From NCBI GenBank assembly GCA_022614805.1, contig JAKEHY010000037.1, forward strand, positions 1-64,000: a stretch of DNA of 64,000 nucleotides, given 5' to 3'. Below the pieces are notes generated by a model. It made no database searches and was not told the DNA's origin. It saw only the letters and a program-made list of their open reading frames with translations. This document shows positions 1 to 7,940 of this stretch, one piece after another. The translations under genes and the position numbers were made by a program. The stretch comes from Candidatus Zixiibacteriota bacterium (lineage in GTDB: Bacteria; Zixibacteria; MSB-5A5; DSPP01). Each line of letters opens with the position of its first letter. Positions within the stretch are counted from its first letter, which is position 1.

Positions 1-38
1 AAACCCTTGCAGGCGGGAAGTTTTTCCCGTTTACAACT

Positions 39-110
39 GGGGGTGTAGCTCAGTGGTAGAGCATCTGCCTTTTAAGCAGGAGGTCGATGGTTCGATCCCA
101 TCCACCCTCA
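39..110 (+). tRNA. tRNA-Lys (anticodon TTT)
   Basis: A cloverleaf folds by eye. The acceptor stem is 39-45 with 103-109 (one G-U pair), the anticodon arm is 64-80 with the loop CTTTTAA and anticodon TTT at 71-73, and the T arm is 86-102 with the loop TTCGATC. The discriminator base is A110, and no CCA is encoded. It decodes AAA/AAG and sits 56 bases before a second tRNA-Lys. Confidence 0.96.
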
Positions 111-149
111 GATGATACAGGGATTAGGGATCAAGGATTAGGGATTAGT
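111..149 (+). repeat. GATTAG-rich repeat after tRNA-Lys(TTT), copy a
   Basis: This stretch starts at the first base after the tRNA. It reads GATGATAC and then a run built from GGATTAGG and GGATCAAGG units. It has the same layout as copies b (240-279) and c (1606-1645) but is the most diverged of the three. Function is unknown; it could be a processing site, a terminator-linked element or an integration scar. Confidence 0.6.
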
Positions 150-166
150 AAAGACCAAAACATTCT

Positions 167-239
<73 letters not shown>

Positions 240-279
240 TTTAATACGGAGATTAGAGACTGGAGATTAGAGATTATAA
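240..279 (+). repeat. GATTAGAG-rich repeat after tRNA-Lys(CTT), copy b
   Basis: It begins directly after the tRNA discriminator base with TTTAATAC and continues with GGAGATTAGAGACTGGAG and GATTAGAGATTA units. Over about 37 bases it differs from copy c, which follows the tmRNA, at only two positions. It ends a few bases before the start of the phosphatase gene. Confidence 0.75.
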
Positions 280-285
280 AAACCC

Positions 286-1047
286 TTGAAAAACGCCCTT
301 GAATTAGCCGAAAAAGCCGTGCTCAAAGCGGGAAAAGCCGCCCTGCGCTATTTCCGCCAAGGTGTCTCCGCCCAACGGAAATCAGACGGCACGCCGGTAA
401 CCAAAGCTGACAAGGAAACAGAAGTAATCCTCATTGAAACTTTACAAAAAGGAATGCCCGGGTGCGGGTTTTTGGGGGAAGAATTCGGCGAACAGGGGCC
501 GAAAGAGCGGCGCTGGATTATCGACCCCATCGATGGCACCCGAAACTTCATCCGAGGCATTCCTATTTGGGCACTTTTGATTGCTTTGGAGGAGGAGAGG
601 GAAATTATCGCCGGAGTCGTCCATAGTCCCGCCACCGACGAAATCTGGACGGCGGCAAAAGGGAGTGGAGCGTTTCACAACGGCCGGCCCATTTCCGTTT
701 CGAACATTAGGTCCCTGGAGGAGGCCACGCTTTTGCATAGTGGTTTAAGAAAAAACAAAGAGGGCCTTCATTGGGATGGGTTATTGCGTTTGGTCGAAAA
801 AACTCCGTATCAGCGGGGGCCGGGGGATTACCTCGGATACATATTGGTGGCGCAAGGACAGGGGGAGATTTACCTCGAAGATGGCCTGAAGCCCTGGGAC
901 ATTGCCGCCAATAAAATCATCGTCGAAGAAGCGGGCGGGAAATTGACCGACCTTGAAGGCCGTTCCACCATCTACTCCGGTTCGGCTCTGACGACGAATG
1001 GAAAACTGCACCGGCAGGTTTTGGGGATTCTGCACGGGCGGTCGTAA
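286..1047 (+). CDS. Inositol monophosphatase-family phosphatase (histidinol-phosphatase-like)
   Basis: This is a 253-residue metal-dependent sugar- or amino-alcohol-phosphate phosphatase. The IMPase signature is complete: GEE at residues 64-66, DPIDGT at 80-85 and PWD at 203-205 supply the three-metal site, with an AGG turn after it. It resembles the HisN histidinol-phosphatase and inositol-phosphatase groups, and the natural substrate cannot be told from sequence. The chosen start is TTG at 286, because no ATG or GTG with a better site lies before the conserved N-terminal helix. It stands alone between tRNA-Lys and tmRNA. Confidence 0.87.
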   Translation: MKNALELAEKAVLKAGKAALRYFRQGVSAQRKSDGTPVTKADKETEVILIETLQKGMPGCGFLGEEFGEQGPKERRWIIDPIDGTRNFIRGIPIWALLIALEEEREIIAGVVHSPATDEIWTAAKGSGAFHNGRPISVSNIRSLEEATLLHSGLRKNKEGLHWDGLLRLVEKTPYQRGPGDYLGYILVAQGQGEIYLEDGLKPWDIAANKIIVEEAGGKLTDLEGRSTIYSGSALTTNGKLHRQVLGILHGRS

Positions 1048-1245
1048 GGGCGAAATCGTCTCTTCCCTGCGGGGCGGAACAATTACGCCCTAATCTACGT
1101 TGAAAATAGGACTGGAACTGCGGGTAGTTTTTGCCGTATATTATACTGTCGGGCGGGCATGACCCCGCCTTTTACCAGCGCCTGCCTCCCGGCATCCCCG
1201 CCTGTCCGAGCTCCGATGCAATCGGGGCCAGGAGGGTCAAGTCTT

Positions 1246-1605
1246 GGGGGCGACCGGTTTCGACGAGGACAAGGAGAAAAAGCTGGCCTGTCGAGCTCCC
1301 TGCACGCTCGTTAATCTCGCGGGACACAATTCAAGTGCCAACGATTATCCCGTTGCACTGGCTGCCTAATAAAATAGCGTAGCCCGTCCGCCCCTTGCTT
1401 GCCCTTTGACCTGGGTGCGGGCGTCGACCAAAAGGGCTGGGTGGCCGGGTGTTCGGGACCGGCGGCCGAGGAGATTCCTCGAACTGGTCCGGGCTTGAGC
1501 CCGCCCGAGGCATAAGTCCGGATGAATAAAAAAGAAGAAGGGCTATACAGGTAGAGGGCTTTTTTGAATTTCCTTCGGACGCGGGTTCGATTCCCGCCGC
1601 CTCCA
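1246..1605 (+). ncRNA. ssrA: tmRNA (ssrA)
   Basis: Transfer-messenger RNA frees stalled ribosomes and tags the unfinished protein. The tRNA-like ends pair: GGGGGCG (1246-1252) with CGCCTCC (1598-1604), discriminator A1605. The T arm has the loop TTCGATT. The 5' end carries the typical GGGGGCGACCGGTTTCGACG start. The internal message at 1337-1369 encodes the tag ANDYPVALAA followed by TAA, with the usual ALAA degradation tail. CCA is not encoded. The 360-base length is normal for one-piece tmRNA. Confidence 0.97.
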
Positions 1606-1645
1606 TTTAATACAGAGATTGGAGACTGGAGATTAGAGATTAGTT
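1606..1645 (+). repeat. GATTAGAG-rich repeat after tmRNA, copy c
   Basis: It starts at the first base after the tmRNA with TTTAATACAGAGATTGGAG and continues with the same units as copy b after tRNA-Lys(CTT). The two copies differ by two substitutions over about 37 bases, although the RNA genes themselves are unrelated at this end. Confidence 0.75.
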
Positions 1646-1712
1646 AAAGGCAAACCGTCTTTTGCAATGGTTGGCCGTTTCTTCTTTCCATTTTATTTCG
1701 TAGATTATCCTC

Positions 1713-1735
1713 GTAGTCGGCACTTTAGTGCCGGG
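1713..1735 (+). repeat. Palindromic repeat with CTTTAG centre
   Basis: GTAGTCGGCACTTTAGTGCC folds into a stem (CGGCACT with AGTGCCG) around TT. It lies just before the ribosome-binding site of the YbaK gene. Related palindromes that start with GTAG and have another stem lie at 26274-26297 and 40749-40772. Confidence 0.55.
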
Positions 1736-1757
1736 TATTTTACGAAAGGAGTCTGCT

Positions 1758-2225
1758 ATGCCCGTAAAAAAGTTAAGAGAGTTTCTGGACGGCCAGAAGG
1801 TTAAATACGTGACCGTCACCCATTCGCGCGCGGTCACCGCGCAGGAAGTCGCCGCCTCCGCGCACATTTCCGGAAAAGAAATGGCTAAGACGGTAATGGT
1901 TAAACTGGACGGAAAAATGGCGATGGCCGTCCTGCCGGCCTCCAGTCGGGTGAATCTCGATTTATTGAAGGAGGCCTCCGGGGCAAAACAGGTGGATTTG
2001 GCCGCCGAATTGGAATTCCGGGAGCTGTTCCCCGAATGCGAACCGGGGGCGATGCCCCCTTTTGGTAATCTGTACGGAATGCCCGTCTTCGTTTCGGAAA
2101 GTTTGACCCATGACGAAGAGATTGCGTTCAACGCCGGTTCGCATACGGAATTGATTAAACTATCCTACAAGGATTTCGAGCGGCTGGTCAAACCAAAGGT
2201 AGCGAAGCTGTCCACCAAGGAATAG
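1758..2225 (+). CDS. YbaK/EbsC-family aminoacyl-tRNA deacylase
   Basis: This 155-residue protein is a single YbaK domain. Such free-standing editing proteins hydrolyse mischarged tRNA in trans, for example Cys-tRNA(Pro) or Ala-tRNA(Pro). The family features seen are the K-T-V/M-V-K strand near residue 45, the central VLPASSRVNL segment, and the PPFG loop near residue 100. ATG 1758 was chosen over an in-frame GTG 30 bases upstream because AAAGGAG lies seven bases before it. It is probably transcribed alone. Confidence 0.88.
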   Translation: MPVKKLREFLDGQKVKYVTVTHSRAVTAQEVAASAHISGKEMAKTVMVKLDGKMAMAVLPASSRVNLDLLKEASGAKQVDLAAELEFRELFPECEPGAMPPFGNLYGMPVFVSESLTHDEEIAFNAGSHTELIKLSYKDFERLVKPKVAKLSTKE

Positions 2226-2417
2226 CGGGATTATATTGGGGGGCGATGTCGAATGTGGAAAACCCCGCCGAAGGGAATTTCATATCGAAAATTTGACCAG
2301 GTGGGCAAAACAGTAGGTACATTTGTAAGGATGTAGGTGGAAAACCCTGTGATGGGAGGAAAAAAACATCTTGAATTTTATAGATATTTTAGATTCTTTT
2401 GAAGTTGGATTGAATAA

Positions 2418-2939
2418 ATGTCAACTAAAATGACGGTTATGCGTAAAGTTTCTAAAAGACCGGCTGTAAGCAAAGACAGGAAGAAAACTCCAAAGGAAAT
2501 CCCCGTTTCTAAATCCCTTCTCATAGTGGATTCGGGTAAGCCTTCCAAAGTAAAAAGGAGTTACTGGCTTCGAGCTTTTAGGAGCACAAGCGATTATCCG
2601 AAATCTACGATAAGGAACGGCAAATGGCTTATTTTTGCCCTTCGTGAACAGATTGATGAAATTTGGGAAAAAGTGAAAGCTACCTTAGAAGCGGGGAAAC
2701 TTGGAAATTCAGCGAAGGTTTCTACTGCCCTTCCAAATCCTAATTCGATGGATAGGAGAAAGCATGTCATCTGTGTATACACCTGCGACGGAGAAGATGT
2801 GGCTGATGTCCGGCGAATTAGAGAATCACTGAGAGAAATAGGTATTGTGAACAAAATTCCCTATAAAACGGATAGAGCGACTTTAGAGGGAAAATATCAA
2901 AAGTCTGGCTCCAAACGCATTTCCCTCTATTACGAATGA
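2418..2939 (+). CDS. BLES03/DUF1917-like putative phosphothreonine lyase-domain protein
   Basis: A 173-residue protein with a basic, lysine-rich first 45 residues followed by a domain starting at YWLRAF. GKWLIF, then IDEIWEKVKAT, then GKLGNSAKVST and VICVYTCDGEDVADV match my memory of the BLES03-like family annotated as putative phosphothreonine lyase; this is recognition by memory, not a search. No catalytic role is proven for that family. Base composition from about 2260 to 3050 is clearly more AT-rich than the surroundings, which suggests separate acquisition. ATG 2418 has no clear ribosome-binding site. Confidence 0.65.
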   Translation: MSTKMTVMRKVSKRPAVSKDRKKTPKEIPVSKSLLIVDSGKPSKVKRSYWLRAFRSTSDYPKSTIRNGKWLIFALREQIDEIWEKVKATLEAGKLGNSAKVSTALPNPNSMDRRKHVICVYTCDGEDVADVRRIRESLREIGIVNKIPYKTDRATLEGKYQKSGSKRISLYYE

Positions 2940-3040
2940 GAGAAAATTAGTGATTTTTGAATCTTACATAACTAAAGGATTCTTGAATTATTTACGAGCT
3001 ACCGCACTTAAAATTGAATGAGATTCAAAGGAGATACGCA

Positions 3041-3070
3041 ATGTTTTCTAAACCGGTGCCCATAACTTAA
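3041..3070 (+). CDS. Nine-codon upstream ORF before the methyltransferase
   Basis: ATG 3041 follows AAAGGAGATACGCA and opens a nine-residue frame (MFSKPVPIT) that stops at 3070. A second strong site, AAAGGAG, overlaps this stop and serves the methyltransferase at 3083. It may be a translated leader that couples initiation, or chance. Only the two well-placed ribosome-binding sites support it. Confidence 0.3.
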   Translation: MFSKPVPIT

Positions 3071-3082
3071 AGGAGAAAACTT

Positions 3083-3901
3083 ATGACTGATTTAACACCC
3101 GAAATGCAAGACCTGAAATCCAAGCTGAAAGCCACCTGGATGGCGGGGGATTTTGGGCAGATTGCCAAATCCTACGAAGAGGGGGCGGCGGAGTTTATTG
3201 TTCGGTTGCAAATTCCCAAAGGCGCCAGGGTTTTGGACGTGGCTTGCGGGACGGGAAATTTGGCCATCCCGGCGGCGAAGGCGGGCGCGGTCGTAACTGG
3301 TATAGACATCGCCGCCAACCTCGTGGAAGGGGCCCGCGTGCGCGCCAAATCGGAAGGACTCAAAATCGAGTTTCACGAGGGGGACGGCGAAGCAATGCCG
3401 TATCCGGACGGCTCCTTTGACGTGACCGTTACGATGTTCGGCGCAATGTTCTGCCCCCGCCCGGAAAAAGCGGCGGCGGAACTTCTCCGCGTCACCAAAC
3501 CGGGCGGGCGGATGGCAATGGCCAACTGGACGCCCCAAAGCTTCCCCGGGCAGATGTTCAAACTTTCCGGAATGTACGCCCCGCCCCCGCCCGGAATGCC
3601 CGCGCCGGTTTTGTGGGGAGATGAAACGGTCGTGAAAGAGCGCCTGCGCTACGGAATACGGGAACTTACGCTTACCAGGCGGATAATTAATATGAAGTAT
3701 CCCTTCGGCCCTGCCGAGGTGGTGGAACATTTTATTCGCTATTTCGGTCCGGTTCAAAAAACCTACGAGTCGCTGGATGCGAAGAGGCAGCAAGCGTATC
3801 GGGAGGATATGGTCAAGCTTTGGACGCAGCACAACCGCGCCACCGACGGAACCACGCGGGTGGAGGGGGAATATCTCGAAGTAATCGCCGCGCGCGGGTA
3901 A
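3083..3901 (+). CDS. Class I SAM-dependent methyltransferase
   Basis: This 272-residue protein has the Rossmann-type fold of the UbiE/Methyltransf_11 group. Motif I is VLDVACGTGNL at residues 50-60, followed by an acidic GID near 75, and DGSFDVTV and KPGGRM mark motifs post-I to IV. The substrate is not evident. ATG 3083 has a good AAAGGAG site. The DinB gene follows after 20 bases, so the two are probably cotranscribed. Confidence 0.9.
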   Translation: MTDLTPEMQDLKSKLKATWMAGDFGQIAKSYEEGAAEFIVRLQIPKGARVLDVACGTGNLAIPAAKAGAVVTGIDIAANLVEGARVRAKSEGLKIEFHEGDGEAMPYPDGSFDVTVTMFGAMFCPRPEKAAAELLRVTKPGGRMAMANWTPQSFPGQMFKLSGMYAPPPPGMPAPVLWGDETVVKERLRYGIRELTLTRRIINMKYPFGPAEVVEHFIRYFGPVQKTYESLDAKRQQAYREDMVKLWTQHNRATDGTTRVEGEYLEVIAARG

Positions 3902-3920
3902 CGGCTGAAGGAGACGGGAT

Positions 3921-4463
3921 ATGGATTTGGAACGGATACGGGCGCTTTATGATTTTAACCGCTGGGCCAATGGCCGGGTTTTAGAGGCGGCCGAAAAGTT
4001 GAGCCGGGAACAGTTCAGCAAGGATTTGGGAAGCAGTTTTTCCTCCGTGCAGGATACGCTCGTCCATATTATGGGGGCGGAGTGGATTTGGCTGGAACGG
4101 TGGAAAGGGGTTTCCCCTAAAGCGCTTCTGCCGGCGGCAGAGTTCCCAACCGTTTCGTCCATCCGCAATCGATGGAAAGAAATCGAACGGGAACAGAAAG
4201 ATTTTGTCAACGATGTTACCGAAGAATCGTTGAAAACAGTTATCAGTTACACCAATCTGAAAGGAGTACCTTATAAGTATCCATTATGGCAGATATTACA
4301 ACATCTGGTCAATCATTCGACCTACCATCGCGGCCAGGTCACCACGATGCTCCGGCAGCTTGGCGCCAAACCGCTGGCCACGGATTTTCTGGTTTATTAC
4401 GATATCCTCAACAACTCGCGTTCCAAAGCGACGAGTCCACCGGCGGCTAAAGGAAAGCGGTAA
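3921..4463 (+). CDS. DinB-family metal-dependent protein
   Basis: This 180-residue four-helix-bundle protein is of the DinB/YfiT type, a superfamily that includes bacillithiol and mycothiol S-transferases. The likely metal-binding triad is H49, H132 and H136, the last two within NHSTYHRGQ. The pattern R-W-A-N near the N-terminus and HRGQ near the end are typical. It belongs to a tight run of genes: the stop overlaps the next start by one base. Confidence 0.9.
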   Translation: MDLERIRALYDFNRWANGRVLEAAEKLSREQFSKDLGSSFSSVQDTLVHIMGAEWIWLERWKGVSPKALLPAAEFPTVSSIRNRWKEIEREQKDFVNDVTEESLKTVISYTNLKGVPYKYPLWQILQHLVNHSTYHRGQVTTMLRQLGAKPLATDFLVYYDILNNSRSKATSPPAAKGKR

Positions 4464-4624
4464 TGCGTTGGCTCTTCGGCAGCCTCGGTGCTTTTATAGT
4501 CGGCTGGCTGGGATGGTGGCTGGGGGCAAAAGTAAATCTGGTTACGGCTTTCATCGTAAGTATGGTCGGCACTGGCGTGGGGCTTTATCTCGGCAGAAAA
4601 TTGTTTCAAGACTACCTTGGATAA
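4463..4624 (+). CDS. Small two-segment membrane protein (53 aa)
   Basis: This frame encodes 53 residues starting MRWLFGSLGAF. Its start shares one base with the DinB stop, and AAAGGA lies eight bases upstream. Two hydrophobic, glycine-rich helices (about 4-22 and 27-43) flank a short KVN turn and are followed by the polar tail GRKLFQDYLG. The layout suggests an inner-membrane hairpin. The following gene starts inside it, so translation is probably coupled. Function is unknown. Confidence 0.72.
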   Translation: MRWLFGSLGAFIVGWLGWWLGAKVNLVTAFIVSMVGTGVGLYLGRKLFQDYLG

Positions 4625-5429
4625 ACCGGCTGGGGCAGGAACCAAAATCGACCTCCTGACGGTAGGCGCCATCGCCGTTGTCACCTACCTTTCATCTGCC
4701 CTTATTCACGAAGCGATTGGCCATGGTTTAACCGCCTTTCTGCTCGGTGCGAAAATAAGGCAGATAACCAACGCTTTTGTCGATACGGACGACAGCGGGC
4801 TTTCCGCTTGGTCCGTTCGGGCCATCTCCGCCGGCGGCTGCCTCGCTAACTTCGCTTTCAGCACGATTTTTCTTGTCTGGCATCGTAAACTTCGAGGCGG
4901 CTCCGCCCATTTGCGCTATTTTCTCTGGCTACTTGGAATCATCAATTTTTTTAAAGGCAGCGGCTATATGCTGGCTTTGTCTTTCGCCTCTTTTGGCGAC
5001 TGGTACAATTTTCTGCAAGGGCTGGAACACAAGCTCTTTTGGCAAATCGGGCTGACGGCTCTCGGCGCAATCGTTTATATGGCCACATTTTTTTACGGGA
5101 TTCGTTCCATCGAAGAATTTTTAGGGCCGGAAAACCGACGCCGGCGCGCGTTGGTGCTCACCTTAACGCCATATCTGATTGGGGGAACGGTGAACTCGCT
5201 GGCAGCGGCCTTGGGTCCGGGAGGAATGTCGGCGGTCTTTCTTTCCGCAGCGCTGGCAACCTTTGGCGGCACCTGGCTTTTGGTCTGGGTTCCAACCGCC
5301 GTCGGCACCCCCCGCCCAACCACTACCACCCATCCGTTAACGGTTACTCGCAGCTTTGGCTGGATTTTGGTTGGACTGGCGGGACTGGGGATTTACTTTT
5401 TTGTTTTGGGGCCGGGATTGATACGATAA
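4617..5429 (+). CDS. Integral membrane protein with HEAIGH motif (M50-like)
   Basis: A 270-residue protein with about six hydrophobic segments. HEAIGHG at residues 31-37, inside the first or second helix, looks like the zinc-binding site of membrane metallopeptidases, but it is HExxxH rather than the canonical HExxH, so proteolytic activity is uncertain. The start is TTG 4617, which overlaps the 53-aa gene by eight bases; there is no clear ribosome-binding site, so translational coupling is likely. Neighbours do not suggest a substrate. Confidence 0.7.
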   Translation: MDKPAGAGTKIDLLTVGAIAVVTYLSSALIHEAIGHGLTAFLLGAKIRQITNAFVDTDDSGLSAWSVRAISAGGCLANFAFSTIFLVWHRKLRGGSAHLRYFLWLLGIINFFKGSGYMLALSFASFGDWYNFLQGLEHKLFWQIGLTALGAIVYMATFFYGIRSIEEFLGPENRRRRALVLTLTPYLIGGTVNSLAAALGPGGMSAVFLSAALATFGGTWLLVWVPTAVGTPRPTTTTHPLTVTRSFGWILVGLAGLGIYFFVLGPGLIR

Positions 5430-5439
5430 AATATTTGCG

Positions 5440-5949
5440 ATGACTGCCGAACACTTGGCTTTTTCCCGGCTCGAAACCTTCCGGCTGATTTTGCGCCGAT
5501 TTGCCGATTCTGACCTCCCCGTCCTCTTTTCCTACCGCAACGATCCGGAGGTGGCCCGCTACCAAAGCTGGAGCGTGGCCGACAAGGCCGGTTTGAAAGC
5601 TTTCATCCAAGATCAGGAATCGCTCCAACCGGGAACTCCGGGGGAGTGGTTTCAATTTGCCATTGAATTAAAATCGATAAAAAAGCTAATCGGCGACTGC
5701 GCATTGAAAATCAGCAAAGAAGATGCCGGGCAGGGAGAAATCGGATTCACTCTTTCACGCAAGCATCAAAGAAAGGGGTTCGCCGCCGAAGCCGTTTCCG
5801 TCCTGCTCGACTACGCTTTTGCCAAGTTGGAACTCCATCGCATCCTCGCCAGGACGGATTGTGAAAACGTTTCTTCGATTGCCCTTTTGGAACGGTTGCG
5901 GATGCGCCGGGAAGGGCATTTTCTGCAAAGCATCCGGAATAAGGAGTAA
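5440..5949 (+). CDS. GNAT-family N-acetyltransferase (RimJ/RimL-like)
   Basis: This 169-residue protein matches the RimJ/RimL branch of GNAT acetyltransferases, which act on protein N-termini or small amines. The pattern LRRFADSDLPVLF near the start, GEIGFTLSRKHQRKGFAAEA (the acetyl-CoA-binding strand and loop) and HRILARTDCENVSSIALLE are all typical. The substrate is unknown. It starts 10 bases after the membrane protein gene. Confidence 0.88.
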   Translation: MTAEHLAFSRLETFRLILRRFADSDLPVLFSYRNDPEVARYQSWSVADKAGLKAFIQDQESLQPGTPGEWFQFAIELKSIKKLIGDCALKISKEDAGQGEIGFTLSRKHQRKGFAAEAVSVLLDYAFAKLELHRILARTDCENVSSIALLERLRMRREGHFLQSIRNKE

Positions 5950-6018
5950 TGGCAGGATGAGTATTTGTATGCTATTTTAAAGGATGAATGGTCTCAAAAA
6001 AGATAGGAGAGTAATCGA

Positions 6019-6813
6019 GTGGGACTAAAAATTTATCAGGTGGATTCCTTTACGGACAAACCCTTCGCCGGCAACCCTGCGGGCGTCTGTATTTTGCCGG
6101 AAGCGAGAAGCGAAAGATGGATGCAGGATGTCGCCCGGGAAATGAATCTGGCTGAAACGGCATTTTTGGTCAGGCAGGCCAACGGCTACAACCTGCGCTG
6201 GTTCACACCGGCGGTGGAGGTAGATTTATGCGGTCATGCCACGCTGGCTTCCGCGCACATTTTATGGGAAACCGGGCAGCTCCCCTCCAATCAGGAAGCC
6301 CGATTTCACACCAAAAGCGGGCAATTGAGTGCCAAACAAAACGGCAAACTTATCGAAATGAATTTTCCCTCCACTCCCGCCGCGTCGGCCGAAGCGCCAC
6401 CGGGATTGTCGCAAGCTTTGGGAGTCGATGCAAAATACGTGGGAAAAAGCCGGTTTGATTATTTGATGGAAGTTGAGTCGGAAGATACTGTCCGAGGTTT
6501 GAATCCCAATTTTGGTCAGATAAAAAAATTACCGGTACGGGGAATAATTGTCACCAGCCGAGCGGGTTCCGATGGCTGCGATTTTGTCTCCCGTTTCTTC
6601 GCCCCGGCGGCTGGCATCGATGAAGACCCGGTGACCGGCTCGGCCCACTGCACACTGGCACCTTTCTGGGCCGAGCGTCTGGGAAAAAAGGAACTGGTCG
6701 GTTATCAGGCCTCCAGCCGGGGCGGGACGGTTCGGGTGCGAGTGGATGGAAAGCGGGTACATCTGGGCGGACAGGCGGTGACGGTTTTAACCGGTGAACT
6801 GGTGAATGGCTAA
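6019..6813 (+). CDS. PhzF-family isomerase/epimerase
   Basis: This 264-residue protein has the two-lobed fold related to diaminopimelate epimerase. The conserved opening DSFTDKPFAGNPAGV, the catalytic-position glutamate E46 in AETAFL, the CGHATLA loop, and DPVTGSAHCTLAPFW near residue 212 are all present. PhzF proper isomerises a phenazine precursor, but most family members, and probably this one, have unknown substrates; no phenazine genes are nearby. It starts with GTG after AGGAGAG. Its end overlaps the LapA gene. Confidence 0.9.
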   Translation: MGLKIYQVDSFTDKPFAGNPAGVCILPEARSERWMQDVAREMNLAETAFLVRQANGYNLRWFTPAVEVDLCGHATLASAHILWETGQLPSNQEARFHTKSGQLSAKQNGKLIEMNFPSTPAASAEAPPGLSQALGVDAKYVGKSRFDYLMEVESEDTVRGLNPNFGQIKKLPVRGIIVTSRAGSDGCDFVSRFFAPAAGIDEDPVTGSAHCTLAPFWAERLGKKELVGYQASSRGGTVRVRVDGKRVHLGGQAVTVLTGELVNG

Positions 6814-7036
6814 ACCGGAAGGAAACGCCGGTTCGGGAAAATTGATATTAGTGATGGTTTTGCTGGTGCTGTTTGCGATAGCCGTCCTGCAGAATACCCA
6901 GCCGGTATCGCTCCAATTCCTTTTCTGGTCGGTTTCGATGCCCCGGGCCATTTTAATTCTCATATCCGCACTGGTCGGGCTGGTTCTGGGTATTTTTTTT
7001 TCCGTTCGTGCTAAAAAGAACAGGACGGCAAAATGA
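6806..7036 (+). CDS. LapA-domain small membrane protein (DUF1049)
   Basis: A 76-residue protein with two transmembrane helices (about 12-28 and 43-67) and a basic tail. The signature QNTQPVSLQFLFWSVSMP between the helices is typical of LapA, a partner in LPS assembly and quality control in enterobacteria. Here it overlaps PhzF by eight bases and the cupin gene by four. Confidence 0.87.
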   Translation: MAKPEGNAGSGKLILVMVLLVLFAIAVLQNTQPVSLQFLFWSVSMPRAILILISALVGLVLGIFFSVRAKKNRTAK

Positions 7037-7383
7037 CCGAAGGTGAACCGAGGGTCCGCATTTCCGTCGAGGAAGCGCTGGCCCGCCTGCCGACGCTGGA
7101 AGGGAAACTATTTGCCGACATTTTCAAGCGGGGCGATTTGACGGTGGAAATTTACACCCCGCACGGCACCGACCCGCAAGAGCCCCACGGCCGGGACGAA
7201 ATTTACTTCGTGGCCCACGGCGAAGGATTATTCGTCTGTGGGGAGACCCGCCAGCCGTTCGGCACCGGAGATTTCCTTTTCGCCCCGGCCGGCATTGAGC
7301 ACCGGTTCGAGGATTTTTCCGACGATTTTGCCGTCTGGGCCATCTTTTTCGGGCCGGAGGGAGGGTATCCAGCCGAAGTCTAA
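7033..7383 (+). CDS. Small cupin-domain protein
   Basis: This 116-residue single-domain cupin has both motifs: HGTDPQEPHGRDEIYFVAHGEG (motif 1) and FAPAGIEHRFED (motif 2), with histidines suited to bind a metal. The role is unknown. It overlaps LapA by four bases (ATGA), indicating coupled translation. Confidence 0.85.
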   Translation: MTEGEPRVRISVEEALARLPTLEGKLFADIFKRGDLTVEIYTPHGTDPQEPHGRDEIYFVAHGEGLFVCGETRQPFGTGDFLFAPAGIEHRFEDFSDDFAVWAIFFGPEGGYPAEV

Positions 7384-7485
7384 GTGGTTGCCTGACGAAA
7401 CAAATTTGGTTATATTTGTGTATCAACGATGTATGCTCGGCAGGTGCCGGGAGAAAAGTTAACTTTTTAACGGTTGGGAGGTTTT

Positions 7486-7857
7486 ATGGATGCTCCGGTA
7501 GTGCACTTTGAAATTCCGGCGAACAACCCCGAAAAGCTTTCCGGTTTTTATACCGGCATATTCGGCTGGAAAATCGAGAAGGTTCCCGGAATGGAGTACT
7601 GGATGATTAACACCAAATCCAAGCAGGAAGCGCCCGGCATCAACGGCGGGCTGATGAAAAAAATGAACGAAGGGCACTCTCCCACCAACTATGTAGATGT
7701 GGCCTCGGTGGAGGAGTGGAGCAAAAAGGTTACGGCCGCCGGTGGGCAGGTGATAATGCCCAAAACGGCCGTCCCGCAAATGGGCTGGTTCGCCGTCTGT
7801 TTGGACCCGGAAGGAAATGTCTTCGGGCTCTGGCAGAACGACACCAACGCCAAGTAA
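7486..7857 (+). CDS. VOC-superfamily (glyoxalase/dioxygenase-like) protein
   Basis: This 123-residue protein has the VOC fold: VVHFEIPANNPEKLSGFY opens the first beta-alpha-beta-beta-beta module and DPEGNVFGLWQ closes the second. The patterns H7 and E-to-Q near 117 are partial metal sites. It resembles the small VOC proteins often annotated as glyoxalase-like. ATG 7486 was chosen for the GGGAGG just upstream. A strong terminator follows 13 bases after the stop. Confidence 0.87.
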   Translation: MDAPVVHFEIPANNPEKLSGFYTGIFGWKIEKVPGMEYWMINTKSKQEAPGINGGLMKKMNEGHSPTNYVDVASVEEWSKKVTAAGGQVIMPKTAVPQMGWFAVCLDPEGNVFGLWQNDTNAK

Positions 7858-7870
7858 TTTCGTCCTCCCC

Positions 7871-7902
7871 AAAAGCCCCGGCCAATAGCCGGGGCTTTTT
7901 TT
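7871..7902 (+). terminator. Rho-independent terminator after the VOC gene
   Basis: AAAAGCCCCGGC and GCCGGGGCTTTTTTT pair around AATA. The stem is strong and is followed by a U tract of seven. Confidence 0.93.
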
Positions 7903-7906
7903 ATGG

Positions 7907-7934
7907 TTGACATTGGCTTCTGGCAAGCTACATT
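7907..7934 (+). promoter_or_regulatory. Promoter with start at or near the next ATG
   Basis: TTGACA (7907-7912), a 16-base spacer and TACATT (7929-7934). The ATG at 7941 lies seven bases beyond the -10 box, so transcription would start at the initiation codon. Confidence 0.55.
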
Positions 7935-7940
7935 TTGCCG

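Noticed and set aside
1331-1606. Minus-strand open frame starting MEAAGIEPAS
   Set aside because: It is the reverse complement of the tmRNA 3' end. This start is a known false protein pattern arising from tRNA/tmRNA genes.
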